Below, one piece after another: positions 1-10,307 of a DNA stretch of 64,000 nucleotides. The translations under genes and the position numbers were made by a program. The notes under the pieces are model-generated. The model saw nothing but the letters and a program-made list of their open reading frames with translations, did no database searches and was not told the DNA's origin. Source of the DNA: an uncultured Thermoguttaceae bacterium (lineage in GTDB: Bacteria > Planctomycetota > Planctomycetia > Pirellulales > Thermoguttaceae); assembly GCA_938084835.1 (NCBI GenBank), contig CALKER010000018.1, positions 62,001 through 126,000 of the forward strand. The letters are read 5' to 3'. The stretch's first letter is position 1. Every line of letters begins with the position of its first letter.

Positions 1-1
1 T

Positions 2-91
2 AAGGCCGAACGGATTCTCGGCTTTCAGCCTCAAGACGACGTCTCCGTCCTGTGGCGCCGTCGCGATGAAAATATACATAATGAGATGTGA
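2..91 (+). CDS. C-terminal tail of a probable PP2C/SpoIIE-type phosphatase (partial)
   Basis: An open frame enters from the left edge and ends at a TGA at 89-91. It encodes about 29 residues containing QPQDDVSVLWRRRD. The pattern DDVSVL followed by basic residues resembles the last strand of PP2C-type (SpoIIE/RsbU) serine phosphatases, where a conserved DD-(I/V)-T/S-hydrophobic motif binds metal near the C-terminus. Only the tail is visible, so the family call is an inference from one short motif. The remainder of the gene lies outside the window. Confidence 0.4.
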   Translation, partial: KAERILGFQPQDDVSVLWRRRDENIHNEM

Positions 92-519
92 CGGAAGTGT
101 TCCTATGTATCCCTCCTGCTGTGGGTTGCCTGTTCGGGCGGGTGCGTCCTTCGGAAAGCCTGTCTTCTCCCCATAACTGCGCCCTCTTAGCCGGAAAGTT
201 AAGATCCATTTTGCTTGACGCGGCGAAATCCTGAAAGTATCCTTCGGGCGGCGGTGGGGCATCTCCTGCCGCAGCTGGGCATGTCGGATTAAAAAAGTTG
301 GCGCCTTGAAACACGCGTGTAGGTTTCCCTCGGCCAGCCGCCAACAAAAGCGCGAGGTTATATCGACATGAAAGAAGCTGGTGGTGAGCCTTGCCGTGGT
401 TTCTTGGAAGAAAGTTCAAACAAGAGGGATTTCGCCCGATTGCACCCGTATCTACCCCACGTCACCGTGAGTAAACTTGCAAAAGCGGTTTGCCATTGCA
501 CGTCGCGAGATAGCATGTC
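92..519. other. Intergenic, no gene recognised
   Basis: This interval separates the truncated upstream gene from the lactate permease. Short open frames here are not supported by a ribosome binding site or a recognisable product. It probably holds the permease promoter, but I cannot point to a convincing -35/-10 pair. Confidence 0.5.
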
Positions 520-2448
520 ATGCATGCACTGGTAGCTGCCCTGCCCATTGTTGGTGTACTTGTCCTTTTGGTTATTTGTCGTTGGCCGGCATCTCGGACC
601 ATGGCGCTGGCCCTCGGTTTGATGACCCTTATCGCCGCCGCCTATTGGCGCGTACCCGGAAGATGGTTGCTCGCCGCAGCCGCAGAGGGCGTGGTGATTG
701 CGGGGACATTGCTTTACATCATTTTCGCAGCTCTCTTACTATTGAATCTGCTCAAATACTCGGGTGCTGTGGAGACCATTCGCCGGGGATTTCACCGAAT
801 CACACCCGACCGACGACTTCAAGCTGTTGTGATCGCCTGGGGTTTCGGAGGTTTTATTGAGGGAGCCTCTGGGTTCGGAACTCCGGCTGCCGTGGCCGGG
901 CCACTCTTGGTGATTCTCGGTTTTCCGCCGATGGCAGCCGCCGTTTGCACCCTTATCATTCAAAGTATGCCTGTGTCTTTTGGGGCACTAGGAACGCCCA
1001 TTCTCTTAGGAGTTCACAAAGGCCTGGAAGGGCAACCGGCAGTTCGGCAGTACCTGGAAAACCGGGGTGAGCTTTTACCTGAGGTTTTGTCGCCCGACCG
1101 GGAGGTGGCAGGCGGTGATGCTCCGGCCTTAATTCGGAAGGCGGTGTCGCTTGGAGCACCCGCCGCCAAGCATGACGAGGCGTTTGACCGGCTTCTTTAT
1201 CAAATTGGTATGCGGGTAGCGATCGTACATGCGGCGGTGGGATGTTTGATTCCGTTGATTATGATCTGCGTTCTGACGCGATTCTTCGGTGGAAATCGAT
1301 CGTGGCGGGAAGGACTGGCAGCAGCCCCCTTTGCCTTGTTTGGAGGGCTTGTTTTCGCCAGCACATACCTGCTGTGTGCGGTAATCCTTGGGCCGCGATT
1401 TCCAAGCCTGGTAGGGGGGCTGATTACCACGGTGGTAACCATTGCAGCCGCCCGGGCTGGATGGTTTCGCCCGAAGGCGGTGTGGGACTTCCCGCCGTCA
1501 TCGCAGTGGGCGGCTCTCTGGGGCCCAGTGACTCCTATCCCCAGAATTAATGTGCCTCTTTTACGAAACGATGGCACGCCCGGGGAAATTTCAACGAGCA
1601 AACCCGACGAAGTCGCTCCTCCACACGCGCCGGCAGACCGACGCGACTGCGGCTCCGCGAACGCCGCGGTAGCTCCCGGCCAAAAAAGCCAACTAAATAC
1701 CGGGCCGACCAAATCTGAGATTACCACCACAATGGCCGTGCTGCCTTATTTGATGGTGGCCGTTCTGTTAGTTGTGGAGCAATTACCTGCAATAAGGGCC
1801 TTCCTCCATCGGCTGGAGCTTCCCACGGCGGTCCTTGCAAACGCCTCCTCGGGAAAGGCCATCGCGGTGCGATGGAATCCTGCGTTGTCTCCCGGGACAG
1901 TACTTCTTGTAGTGGCAGCAGGGACAATCGGGCTGTACCGGATTGGCCGGCTCCATCTGAGGGCAGCTTTCCGGGAGACGGGTCAGCGGACACTTCAGGC
2001 GGCCGTGGCCCTCCTCTTTGCTGTGCCCGCAGTACGAATTTTCATCCATTCGGATGTGAACTCGGCCGGTTTGCCCGGCATGCCGGAAGAAATGGCCCGA
2101 ACGGTCGCGGAGCTTGTGGGGCCGGTATGGCCCGCTTTTGCCGCAGTCATTGGCGCCCTTGGCGCCTTTGTAGCCGGCAGTAATACGGTCAGCAATATGA
2201 CCTTTGCCCTCTTTCAGTTCGAGGTGGCACTCCGAACCGCTCTCGACCCCAGGTGGGTGGTGGCACTCCAGGCGGTGGGGGGAGCTGCAGGCAATATGGT
2301 CTGCGTGCACAATGTTGTGGCCGCCTCCGCCACGGTAGGCCTGACCGGCCGGGAGGGCCTAATCATTCGCCGCACACTTCTTCCCACCATTTACTATTTG
2401 ACGGCCACAGGGATTCTAGGGCTTTTGGTCACGCGTTTCTTCCTCTGA
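520..2448 (+). CDS. lldP: L-lactate permease, LctP family
   Basis: A 642-residue polytopic inner-membrane protein of the lactate permease family (TC 2.A.14), which imports lactate or glycolate with protons. Hydrophobic segments start at residue 4 and run through both halves. The family signature is visible around residues 107-136, with GGFIEGASGFGTPAAVAGP, followed by SFGALGTP. The C-terminal half has GSNTVSNMTFALFQFE and the GNMVCVHNVVAASATVG region typical of the family. A hydrophilic, Pro- and charge-rich insert occupies roughly residues 321-402 between membrane segments, where relatives have a shorter cytoplasmic loop. The start is the first ATG that gives a normal N-terminal helix; no strong Shine-Dalgarno precedes it. 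No lactate dehydrogenase or LUD genes are adjacent, so substrate choice is by family only. Confidence 0.9.
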   Translation: MHALVAALPIVGVLVLLVICRWPASRTMALALGLMTLIAAAYWRVPGRWLLAAAAEGVVIAGTLLYIIFAALLLLNLLKYSGAVETIRRGFHRITPDRRLQAVVIAWGFGGFIEGASGFGTPAAVAGPLLVILGFPPMAAAVCTLIIQSMPVSFGALGTPILLGVHKGLEGQPAVRQYLENRGELLPEVLSPDREVAGGDAPALIRKAVSLGAPAAKHDEAFDRLLYQIGMRVAIVHAAVGCLIPLIMICVLTRFFGGNRSWREGLAAAPFALFGGLVFASTYLLCAVILGPRFPSLVGGLITTVVTIAAARAGWFRPKAVWDFPPSSQWAALWGPVTPIPRINVPLLRNDGTPGEISTSKPDEVAPPHAPADRRDCGSANAAVAPGQKSQLNTGPTKSEITTTMAVLPYLMVAVLLVVEQLPAIRAFLHRLELPTAVLANASSGKAIAVRWNPALSPGTVLLVVAAGTIGLYRIGRLHLRAAFRETGQRTLQAAVALLFAVPAVRIFIHSDVNSAGLPGMPEEMARTVAELVGPVWPAFAAVIGALGAFVAGSNTVSNMTFALFQFEVALRTALDPRWVVALQAVGGAAGNMVCVHNVVAASATVGLTGREGLIIRRTLLPTIYYLTATGILGLLVTRFFL

Positions 2449-2865
2449 AGCTTCCCTTCCCGCTTTCGGACTAGTTTCGTACCACAGTGCTTAAATGCAT
2501 TTACGGAGTTACTAAAACGGTCAGAAACCAGCTGGAGGAGGGTTGCCCGCTCCAGTCCCGCAGGCAGCCAAAAATTCTCCCCAATCCCCCAGTTGGTGCT
2601 TATGGTTTTTGGTTTTTCTGCACACGGTGGGAAGGCCTCCGGTCCGTCTGATTTATTTAATTGAACTTTATCAAAGCTGCCGATAAAGCAAGCGAAAAGG
2701 GATACACCGTCTTTTCTGCGGGGATAAGCCATGGAGCGGCGTACTTTCGCAAAATATTCAGTTCTCTCCATCTTGACAAAGCCTTGTCTTTTTCCCAATA
2801 CACTCCCTCGACGAGATCAAAGAAGTTTGCGCATTCGGAAACTTCCCACACGACTAGGCGGAGGA
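2449..2865. other. Intergenic, no gene recognised
   Basis: About 0.4 kb between the permease and the large repeat protein. Open frames on both strands lack homology-like features and ribosome binding sites. I see no terminator with a T-run after the permease. Confidence 0.45.
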
Positions 2866-5800
2866 ATGGTTCCGCGGATGAGAGCGGAGCAACTCGCAAC
2901 TCTCGTCCGCGGATTTGTCCTATTAGGAATTGGAAGTATTTTGCTAGCAGGGATCGTTCCGGCGGAGGTCAAAGCCCAATCTCGATCCCAACCCATTCAA
3001 ACCCCCGAGTGGCTGCGCGATCTTGGCGAGGCACTTTTCGGGGTACCTCGAGGTAGTGAGCCAGCCAGCGAGACAAGAGCCGCGGTGCCGCCTCAGCGTA
3101 GCCCTGCGGTAGGCCGCCAGAGTCAAGGAGGTTCCGCCTCACCCGGCAGGAATACCCCAACAGCGCAACCGCCGAACCACCACACCCACAGACATCCTCA
3201 GCCTCACCGTCCGGGGACGAATGCACGATCGGCTGGGAGAAGTCCTTCACTAAACCCATTGGGCCAACTTTTTCCCTCGCATAGCAGCACTCTGCCTCCC
3301 CATGAACGCTCTAAAGCACCCACGGCCTCCCCAGGTGCAGCTAAACGAAATTGGCTCGACGATCTCCTGAGCCCGGGTCCGTCACAAGCATTTGCCCAGC
3401 CAGAATCTACCCACCCATTTAGCGCCCAAGCTTCAAATTCGAACTTTCATTCCGCACCTACTCTACGGCCAACTCCCGTCGGCCAAAGTTCCGAATTCCC
3501 TGCGGAGCTGCCGGCACAACAGGCTCCACTTAAGAACCTTCCCCCCTCCTCGGAAGATATGGCAGAAGTCAAAGGAGCACCACCGCAGGAATCGGCGGAG
3601 ACTTCCCCTTCAACATCGGGGAACCAGCTCTTCGAACCGCCGTTGGAACCGGTGCCACCCGCGACCGGTAGTGGGTTAGCTACCCACAACATCATTAATA
3701 AGGTAACTGATGATTCGTCAAAAATCCTAAGTTTAGGGGAACGCGTGAGTAGGCCCCAGGGACCCGATCCGGCCATTGAGGCAACTCGTCACCCTCCCGG
3801 CCATAGGGGAATCTCGCCCCAAGGATCTTTCCCTCCCCTCCCTAGAGGAGACGAGGCGGGAGGAACGGGAGTTCACCGGAGAATTGAACAGCTGGTAAAC
3901 TCACCGTTCGAAGCTTTGGGCGGCGCACCGATGGACGACGAGGAGGCCGGACAACCGCACGAGACTGCGCCTGCGACGTCGCGCAAGCCCCCTGAGCCGG
4001 CCCCTGCCCTAGGACTCTCCGGCACTGCTGGCCGGGCCATCGCAGCAGAGCTCACCCCTACTCCCGCCTCCACGAGTAAATCATCGCCGGCCGAACCGTC
4101 CGCCGAATCCGCTCCATCTAAAAACAGCCCACGGACAGCCCCTGGCATGGAAGCCCCAATGGGAACTCATTCCCTCCAGGGGTGGACAACTTCGCCCACT
4201 AATCAAGCTGCAGGCAGCGCGACTTGGCAATCCTCATCCTCCAATTTAACTTCCGAGCAGCCCGCACCCTCGCAGATACCGCGAGTTAGTTCGTCGACGG
4301 CCCAGTCTGACCAGCAGCTTCAATCTGACCAGCAGGTTCAAAACCTTGGGCAGAAGCCTCGGATCCTTGTCACTCATCAAGGTCCGAGCATTCACGTAGA
4401 AGCATTTGGCCCTGAACAATTGCTAACCGGTCAAGCAGCTGACTATACACTTCGGGTGCAAAACTCCGGCGATTTGCCTGCGGAGAATTTTACCCTGCAA
4501 GTTAGTCTTCCGGGTTGGGTTGAGCTTGTGGGATCGAAACCAAGCGCGGGTCGGGTGGAAACAGCTCAACAGCTCCCGGGTGCCAGCTCTGAGTTAAGCC
4601 GGCAGGTTTTCTGGCAACTCCCGTCGCTTCAACCAGGGCAAAGCCAAACGCTGGAGCTACGTCTTTTGCCAAGGAGAAGCCAATCGCTTGATCTTGCCGT
4701 GCTTTGGTCGCATGAACCGGCGCAGAGTCGCGCGGTGATCCAGGTACACGAGCCTCGGCTTGAACTTCGGCTGGCTACAGGTCGGGAACTTCTCGGTCGA
4801 ATGCGCCAGCCCCTGGAAGTCCGCCTCCTAAACCGAGGGACAGCCCCAGCCGAGAATGTACAGCTTCGCTTCGCCGTGGACGGTGCCGCCGAAATCTCCC
4901 CCTTGGCTGTTCACCTAGAACAGGTAGCGGTTGGCGAAGAAAAGTCGATCCTCGTCGATATCGCTCCCCTGCGGGCGGGTAGTCTTACCCTCACCTGCCA
5001 GGCCGCAGCCCAAGGTGGCTTCCAAACCCAGTTTAGCGAGCGGTTGCTCGTCCGCGAACCCCGCGTAGTAGCCCGTTGGCACCTGCCAGAGACCATGTTA
5101 GTCGATACGGAAGTTGAAATTCAGCTGGTCCTCGCCAACGAGGGCGATGCCCCTGCCGAAAACACCGAAGTAATCCTCCGGCTGCCACCAGCAGTGGAAA
5201 TCGCTCATCGACCGACCGAAGTGGAATCGGGATCCGAGCGCGGACAACTAATCTGGAAACCCGGCACCGTGGCCTCTAAGGAAGAAAAAACGCTCAGCCT
5301 CCGCCTTCGGCCCCGGGAAGTGGGCCAATTTGTGTGGACAGCCTATGTGCAGACCGGCCCGTGGCATGCCGAGGCTACGGCCCAGGGGAACGTGCAGGGC
5401 TTTGCCAACTTGCAACTAGCTCTTCGCGATCCAGGCAGACCTTCCCCTGTGGCAACAGAAGTTCCCTACGAGATCCGTCTGGAGAATCGCGGAACAAAAC
5501 CGGTGGACTCTTGCGAAGTGGTAGTGTTTTTCTCGTGGGGTATTGAACCGGTAGCGGCCGAGGGAGCGCCGGCTCTCATCGCACCCGGCCAAGTCATTTT
5601 TGGCCGAGTTGGCCCCCTCGCACCGGGCGAGGTGAGGACACTGCGCGTCTTGGCTCGCGCCGAAACATCCGGAAACCACGCCTGCCGGGCCGAAGTAATC
5701 GCCCCAGACTTCCCTGCCCGGCTTGTGGCCCAGCAGCTGACCTTGTTCTATCAACAAAGCGGTCCGCGCATCGAGGCCGATCGATTCTTCGCCACAAAAG

Positions 5801-6006
5801 TGCCCGCCCTACCCCAAACCGCAAAGGGAGGCAACTCGCCCGAACTCCTTCCTGGCGAAAAGACGATAAGCCACTCCGCCCCAGGTGAACCCACTGTCTC
5901 ACCGGAAGTCGATTCGGAATTTGCGAGGCCAGAGGATCGGCTCCCTCGTATGGCTGCTGAGGACCAAACTAAAGGCCATCAGTCGCCAAGATCCTGGCAA
6001 AGATAG
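2866..6006 (+). CDS. Large exported protein with DUF11/CARDB-like repeats
   Basis: About 1046 residues. The start is placed at the ATG at 2866 or the ATG at 2878: a GGAGGA lies at 2860-2865, and an uncleaved upstream extension from 2731 would bury the signal peptide. Residues 10-35 form a signal peptide (FVLLGIGSILLAG then PAEVKAQ). Residues about 40-500 are low-complexity, rich in Pro, Ser, Ala and Gln. From about residue 505 four Ig-like repeats of roughly 110 residues follow, each with a central motif of the form NxGxxPAEN (QNSGDLPAEN, LNRGTAPAEN, ANEGDAPAEN, ENRGTKPVDS). This matches the DUF11/CARDB class of conserved extracellular repeats common in Planctomycetota envelope proteins. An 18-base tandem duplication lies in the linker. 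The gene stands alone. Its role is unknown, probably structural in the cell envelope. Confidence 0.75.
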   Translation: MVPRMRAEQLATLVRGFVLLGIGSILLAGIVPAEVKAQSRSQPIQTPEWLRDLGEALFGVPRGSEPASETRAAVPPQRSPAVGRQSQGGSASPGRNTPTAQPPNHHTHRHPQPHRPGTNARSAGRSPSLNPLGQLFPSHSSTLPPHERSKAPTASPGAAKRNWLDDLLSPGPSQAFAQPESTHPFSAQASNSNFHSAPTLRPTPVGQSSEFPAELPAQQAPLKNLPPSSEDMAEVKGAPPQESAETSPSTSGNQLFEPPLEPVPPATGSGLATHNIINKVTDDSSKILSLGERVSRPQGPDPAIEATRHPPGHRGISPQGSFPPLPRGDEAGGTGVHRRIEQLVNSPFEALGGAPMDDEEAGQPHETAPATSRKPPEPAPALGLSGTAGRAIAAELTPTPASTSKSSPAEPSAESAPSKNSPRTAPGMEAPMGTHSLQGWTTSPTNQAAGSATWQSSSSNLTSEQPAPSQIPRVSSSTAQSDQQLQSDQQVQNLGQKPRILVTHQGPSIHVEAFGPEQLLTGQAADYTLRVQNSGDLPAENFTLQVSLPGWVELVGSKPSAGRVETAQQLPGASSELSRQVFWQLPSLQPGQSQTLELRLLPRRSQSLDLAVLWSHEPAQSRAVIQVHEPRLELRLATGRELLGRMRQPLEVRLLNRGTAPAENVQLRFAVDGAAEISPLAVHLEQVAVGEEKSILVDIAPLRAGSLTLTCQAAAQGGFQTQFSERLLVREPRVVARWHLPETMLVDTEVEIQLVLANEGDAPAENTEVILRLPPAVEIAHRPTEVESGSERGQLIWKPGTVASKEEKTLSLRLRPREVGQFVWTAYVQTGPWHAEATAQGNVQGFANLQLALRDPGRPSPVATEVPYEIRLENRGTKPVDSCEVVVFFSWGIEPVAAEGAPALIAPGQVIFGRVGPLAPGEVRTLRVLARAETSGNHACRAEVIAPDFPARLVAQQLTLFYQQSGPRIEADRFFATKVPALPQTAKGGNSPELLPGEKTISHSAPGEPTVSPEVDSEFARPEDRLPRMAAEDQTKGHQSPRSWQR

Positions 6007-6655
6007 TTGGAACTCCTCCCCTCAACTGGCGGTAGTTTCACACGGATCGTGTCGCTCCGCCGTGGCTGTCCCACATCACGCCCTCCTCACGGCAAGCCCA
6101 GCTCACGACAACGTTTTGTGATCATATGTACACTTCCTTCCAAGTGCTCCGATGGCTCCCGGGTTTGGTGCCCCACGGAGGCTAATGGGATAACGACGCC
6201 TCTTCTCGGCCCTGACACGTTGCTTGATACGTAGGATCACCAGCTTCACACAACTTTTACGCCGTAGGATACCCAGCGCGCTTACGAATTACTTTCCCCC
6301 TTGCGGAACACTTTCTCGAGTAGGAATTGCGAGTGCCACCCTGGCCTCCTCGTGTCGCGATGTTTTGCGGCTTGTCATTTTTTGGAAGAGTGTTGAGCTA
6401 AAATCGTTGGCCAATCGTCCTTGAAGGACTTGAAGCAACCATCCCCCAAAGTTAGACTTTCAAGCTTTGAGGGACGAGTTTGCTGGCTGTACACAGCAGG
6501 TTGAGGACCTGCCTTCTTAAATATCGGGAATAAAGCGCCTTCGGCTGACAGCAGCAGAAATGTTGCCCCTGAGCTCTGGGCTAAATTTGCCCTCCCAAGT
6601 TTTGCAGCCCTGTTGTGCCCCTGTCAGAAGAAGCAGCAAACATCAAGGTGAAACC
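6007..6655. other. Intergenic, no gene recognised
   Basis: About 0.65 kb. It contains a small perfect hairpin (GCAGGT/ACCTGC) near 6500 but no T-run. Overlapping short frames are not convincing. The hydrolase ribosome binding site (AAGGTG, about 6646-6650) is at its right end. Confidence 0.45.
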
Positions 6656-9406
6656 GTGAGTGTATTTCGATCTATCCCACTTGGCCTCCCTACAATCCTG
6701 TTGATCCTATGTGTCAGCCAATTGACCTTTGCGGAAGAAACTATTTGGCAAGAAGGCGAGTCGCCGATCGCTCATAAAATGAACCGCCATGGCTGGTATG
6801 ATCATGTGAAAAAGGAAAACTTGTCGGGGGGAGAGTGGATCAGCAATTTTTCCCAGGAAAAAGAGGGCCAAGCGACATACAGCGTGGAGGTGAAAGAGGG
6901 AGGCGAATACGCCTTGTGGCTTCGAGTTAATCCGGTGCGATGCCGTTTAGATTTTCAACTCAACGATGGCCCTTGGCAAGAAGTTTCCTTGGAAGGAGCC
7001 CGAGAGGTCACCAACATCGCTGCCGACGGCAAGGTTGACCTCCGCTTTATCGGGTGGGTGTACGCCGGAAAAGTCAATCTCTCACGCGGGAGCCATCGGT
7101 TGACATTTCGTTTTTATGGCGAGCTTCAAAACCATGGAGCCCTCGATGCTTTTGTGCTCACTAACGCTCGATTTGTGCCGCGGGGGTTGGCTCGGCCTGG
7201 ATCCCCTGAGACGGTAGCTGAGATCATCACCGAGGAAGATACTTGGGCGTTTACCCCCAAAGAGGATCTTCAGAGTGACGATTGTCTAATCGATTTGCGA
7301 TATCTTAACGAACCTGTGGCAGGAAGTACGGGTTTCATTCGGCTTTCTTCCGACGGGATGAGCTTTCTTCGTGGCGATGGGAAGCCTATTAGGTTTTGGG
7401 CTGTTGTGGACTACGGCTGGCGGCAGGAACCAGAAACGATGGCCCGACAGCTCCGCTGGCTTGCCAAGCTCGGCGTCAACATGGTCCGCGTTCATGCTCA
7501 GTTGTGTGTACCACACGAGGGCGCAAAGATTACAGACGTAGACGAACGGGTCATCGATCAAATCCAGCGATATGTAGCCGAGGCCAAAAAACACGGCATT
7601 TACGTGACCATCTCGCCTTTCTGGGCGCACATTGGCAAAATTCCCGCCAGTTGGAGGCTGGAGGGCTACACTGGTCACTCGGGGCCGGAAGGTCTTTTGT
7701 TCTTCGAGCCTGTGATGCAGGAAGCTTATAGAACGTGGGTTCGGCAGCTGTATACCCGGGTGAACCCTTATACGGGTGTACCGCTGTCGCAAGAGCCGGC
7801 CGTGGCCATTATTCAGGTACAGAACGAAGACAGCCTGCTGTTTTGGACTTCTCAGGGTATTCGGGAACCTCACGCCCGTCGGCTGCGGAAGCTTTTCGCC
7901 GAGTTTTTGGTGCGTAAATATGGGCGGTTGGAGGCAGCAGCCCATGCATGGGGTCAAGCTAAGCACCCACACGACAATTTTTCTGCCGGAGAGGTTGGCC
8001 TTCAGATCATTTGGCACATGACCTCACAGGCACCACCCCCGACGCAGGCATGGTCTCGCCGACTCAGCGATCAGCTTGAGTTCATGAGTCGACTCCAATA
8101 TGACTTCTATCGCGACATGGCCCGTTTTTACCGCGAAACTTTGGGGTGCCGGCAGCTCATCAATGCCACTAACTGGAAGTCGGCCGACCCGGTACTGCTG
8201 GAAGATTGTGAACGCTGGACCTACACAGCCACGGATATTGCCGCTGTCAATCGCTACACCGGGGTGATCCATGTAGGCCCCAACAACGGCTACCGAATAG
8301 ATCCCGGTCACCGCTACGTAAGTCGATCCTGCTTGCTTTTTCCGGAGGAATTCCCCGGCGCTTTAAAACAAACGGTAAACCAGCCGATGATTGTCACGGA
8401 AACCGCCTGGGTTCATCCCGGTCTTTACCAGACGGAAGGACCTTTTCTTGCGGCAGCCTATTTATCGTTAACCGGGGTGGACGCTTTTTATTGGTTTTCT
8501 TTCCATGGTGATGGCTGGACAGTTGATCCGGTGTGGCCCTGGTGGAAAGTCGACGGGCTGAATTCTTTGAAAAAATGGCAAGCCGACGTTCCCACCATGG
8601 CTGGGATGTTCCCCGCTGCTGCCCTGGCCTTTCGCCTGGGATATGTCCGGGAGGCTTACGAACCGGTTGTTTACGAAGAGCGATCGCTCTCCTCCATGTG
8701 GGAACGGCGAGTACCGATTATCTCTGAGGGCGGCAAATTCGACCCGAACCGGGATCCCGGAGCATTCGCACCGCAATCCCCGCTGCAACAGGAGTTAGAC
8801 CGATTGGCCTTCTTCGTCGGCCCAGTTCATGTGAAGTTCAACGGCGACGAAGCCCATTCCCGAGTTGTTCCTCTCGAAAAGTACATCGACCGGGAAAGAG
8901 GAATCGTTCGAAGTGTAACCGGCGAAATTCTCCTAAACTGGAAGCAGGGTTTCTGCGCTGTAGACACTCCAAAGTTCCAAGGATGCACGGGGTTCTTGGT
9001 TCGGGCAGGCCGACAGTTTTCCTTCCGGGATGTGACGGTGCAGTCTGATAACGATTATGCCACTGTTATGGTGGTGGCCATGGACGACCGGCCCCTACGG
9101 GAGTCTGAAAAAGTGCTCGTGCAGGTAGGTACGACCGCGCGGCTGCTCGGCTGGATCGAGCAAGACACTTCACTGGAGGCACAGGGGCAACAATTCCTCG
9201 GCAAGGAAATCATTGACACGGGCAGGCCGCCGTGGCGCATCGCCGCGACAAAGGTGACTCTCACGCTGGCAAACCCGCGCCTAAACCAGGCGTGGCTTGT
9301 TGACCCCAATGGTTGTGCCCGAAAACCCCTTCCTCTCTCCCGACAGAGGAATGGTATCCAGATTACCCTGCCGGCCGATACCATGTATGTTGTTCTGACC
9401 CACTAA
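6656..9406 (+). CDS. Exported glycoside hydrolase, clan GH-A type
   Basis: The start is taken as GTG 6656, just after AAGGTG, because it begins a clean signal peptide (SVFRSIPLGLP...SQLTFAEE). An ATG at 6560 would add 32 unlikely residues. The mature protein is about 890 residues. An N-terminal beta-sandwich, carbohydrate-binding-like region (about 30-185) is followed by a TIM-barrel section. LGVNMVRVHAQL and HGIYVTISPFWAHIG are typical barrel strands of GH5/GH42-like enzymes. Glu391 in VQNEDS is the likely acid/base and Glu582 in VTETAW the likely nucleophile; their spacing of about 190 residues fits clan GH-A. A C-terminal beta domain follows. The substrate is unknown, probably a plant or algal polysaccharide or galactoside. 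The family assignment beyond clan level is an inference. Confidence 0.8.
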   Translation: MSVFRSIPLGLPTILLILCVSQLTFAEETIWQEGESPIAHKMNRHGWYDHVKKENLSGGEWISNFSQEKEGQATYSVEVKEGGEYALWLRVNPVRCRLDFQLNDGPWQEVSLEGAREVTNIAADGKVDLRFIGWVYAGKVNLSRGSHRLTFRFYGELQNHGALDAFVLTNARFVPRGLARPGSPETVAEIITEEDTWAFTPKEDLQSDDCLIDLRYLNEPVAGSTGFIRLSSDGMSFLRGDGKPIRFWAVVDYGWRQEPETMARQLRWLAKLGVNMVRVHAQLCVPHEGAKITDVDERVIDQIQRYVAEAKKHGIYVTISPFWAHIGKIPASWRLEGYTGHSGPEGLLFFEPVMQEAYRTWVRQLYTRVNPYTGVPLSQEPAVAIIQVQNEDSLLFWTSQGIREPHARRLRKLFAEFLVRKYGRLEAAAHAWGQAKHPHDNFSAGEVGLQIIWHMTSQAPPPTQAWSRRLSDQLEFMSRLQYDFYRDMARFYRETLGCRQLINATNWKSADPVLLEDCERWTYTATDIAAVNRYTGVIHVGPNNGYRIDPGHRYVSRSCLLFPEEFPGALKQTVNQPMIVTETAWVHPGLYQTEGPFLAAAYLSLTGVDAFYWFSFHGDGWTVDPVWPWWKVDGLNSLKKWQADVPTMAGMFPAAALAFRLGYVREAYEPVVYEERSLSSMWERRVPIISEGGKFDPNRDPGAFAPQSPLQQELDRLAFFVGPVHVKFNGDEAHSRVVPLEKYIDRERGIVRSVTGEILLNWKQGFCAVDTPKFQGCTGFLVRAGRQFSFRDVTVQSDNDYATVMVVAMDDRPLRESEKVLVQVGTTARLLGWIEQDTSLEAQGQQFLGKEIIDTGRPPWRIAATKVTLTLANPRLNQAWLVDPNGCARKPLPLSRQRNGIQITLPADTMYVVLTH

Positions 9407-10307
9407 ACCTGCCTCGGTCCCACCGTCCACAGGAAAAATTTCGGAACGTCGCCACTGAGGTTTGACAACTTTGATGAGCTCCCCGCCCGGTTTTTTCCGC
9501 AGGAGCAGTTCGATCTGGCAGGCATGCTCCTAATCATTAGGCCGGCAGGTTTCCAATTTTTGCAACAATTGTGCCCAACTTAGGTGGCTGGAAACTAACA
9601 CAAGAGATAACGAGGTTGCGGCGGGCTCTTTAGCATCCTAAGAACCAAATAAAATTACTATACTCAGAAATCTTGTAAACACTCGCGGGGCGAGCTAAAC
9701 GCGATCGGGAAGATCGCGGGCGTATCTCGCGAAGGAAGAGTACGCGTCAAGCCATGAATCAAACACGGAAGAGGATACTTCCGAGAAAAACTTTCGACAA
9801 AACCCGTAAGAAATGGCCGCAGTCGACCTTTTTAAGCGATTATTTCACCATGGCACGTATCGTCGGCAATTGTCCCGCGCAGCCGGCTTCCGGGTTCAGC
9901 TTTCTCCGGAAGCTCGAACCCTCGACAATTGACCGAACCTGGGCAAGAAATACGTTCCTAATTGAGTAGAGACTCCGGGATATATGCTCGCATTTTGTAA
10001 CATGAGAGGATAAGAGAATCTAGGCAGGACTTAGGGATATCACCTTCGTCAAAGTCAGGATCGTAAGTTTTGAGGTGGTATGAACCCGGAACGGGGTTTC
10101 GTTTTTTGCCCGAGAAACCTGCCACGGCACCGCATAGCAGCTCCTTCCCCTACCTGCCTCCGAGATTATCCCCAGAAAGGGTTAGAAGCGCAGACTCTGC
10201 ATCCGAGCGAAATGGGAAACTTGATGAATTCAAGGTAAAAAGTGAACTTCATTTTTGCATTTAAATGATAATTGATAGACAAGCATTAGAGCTGAAAAGC
10301 ACTCCCA
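9407..10307. other. Intergenic, no gene recognised
   Basis: About 0.9 kb between the hydrolase and nadB, lower in GC than the flanking genes. A 71-codon frame at 9754-9969 begins with a basic N-terminus (MNQTRKRILPRK) but has no recognisable domain and a poor ribosome binding site. I do not call it. Confidence 0.45.

Noticed and set aside
477..860. Second plus-strand frame overlapping lldP
   Set aside because: It is a shadow of the permease in another frame and has no ribosome binding site.
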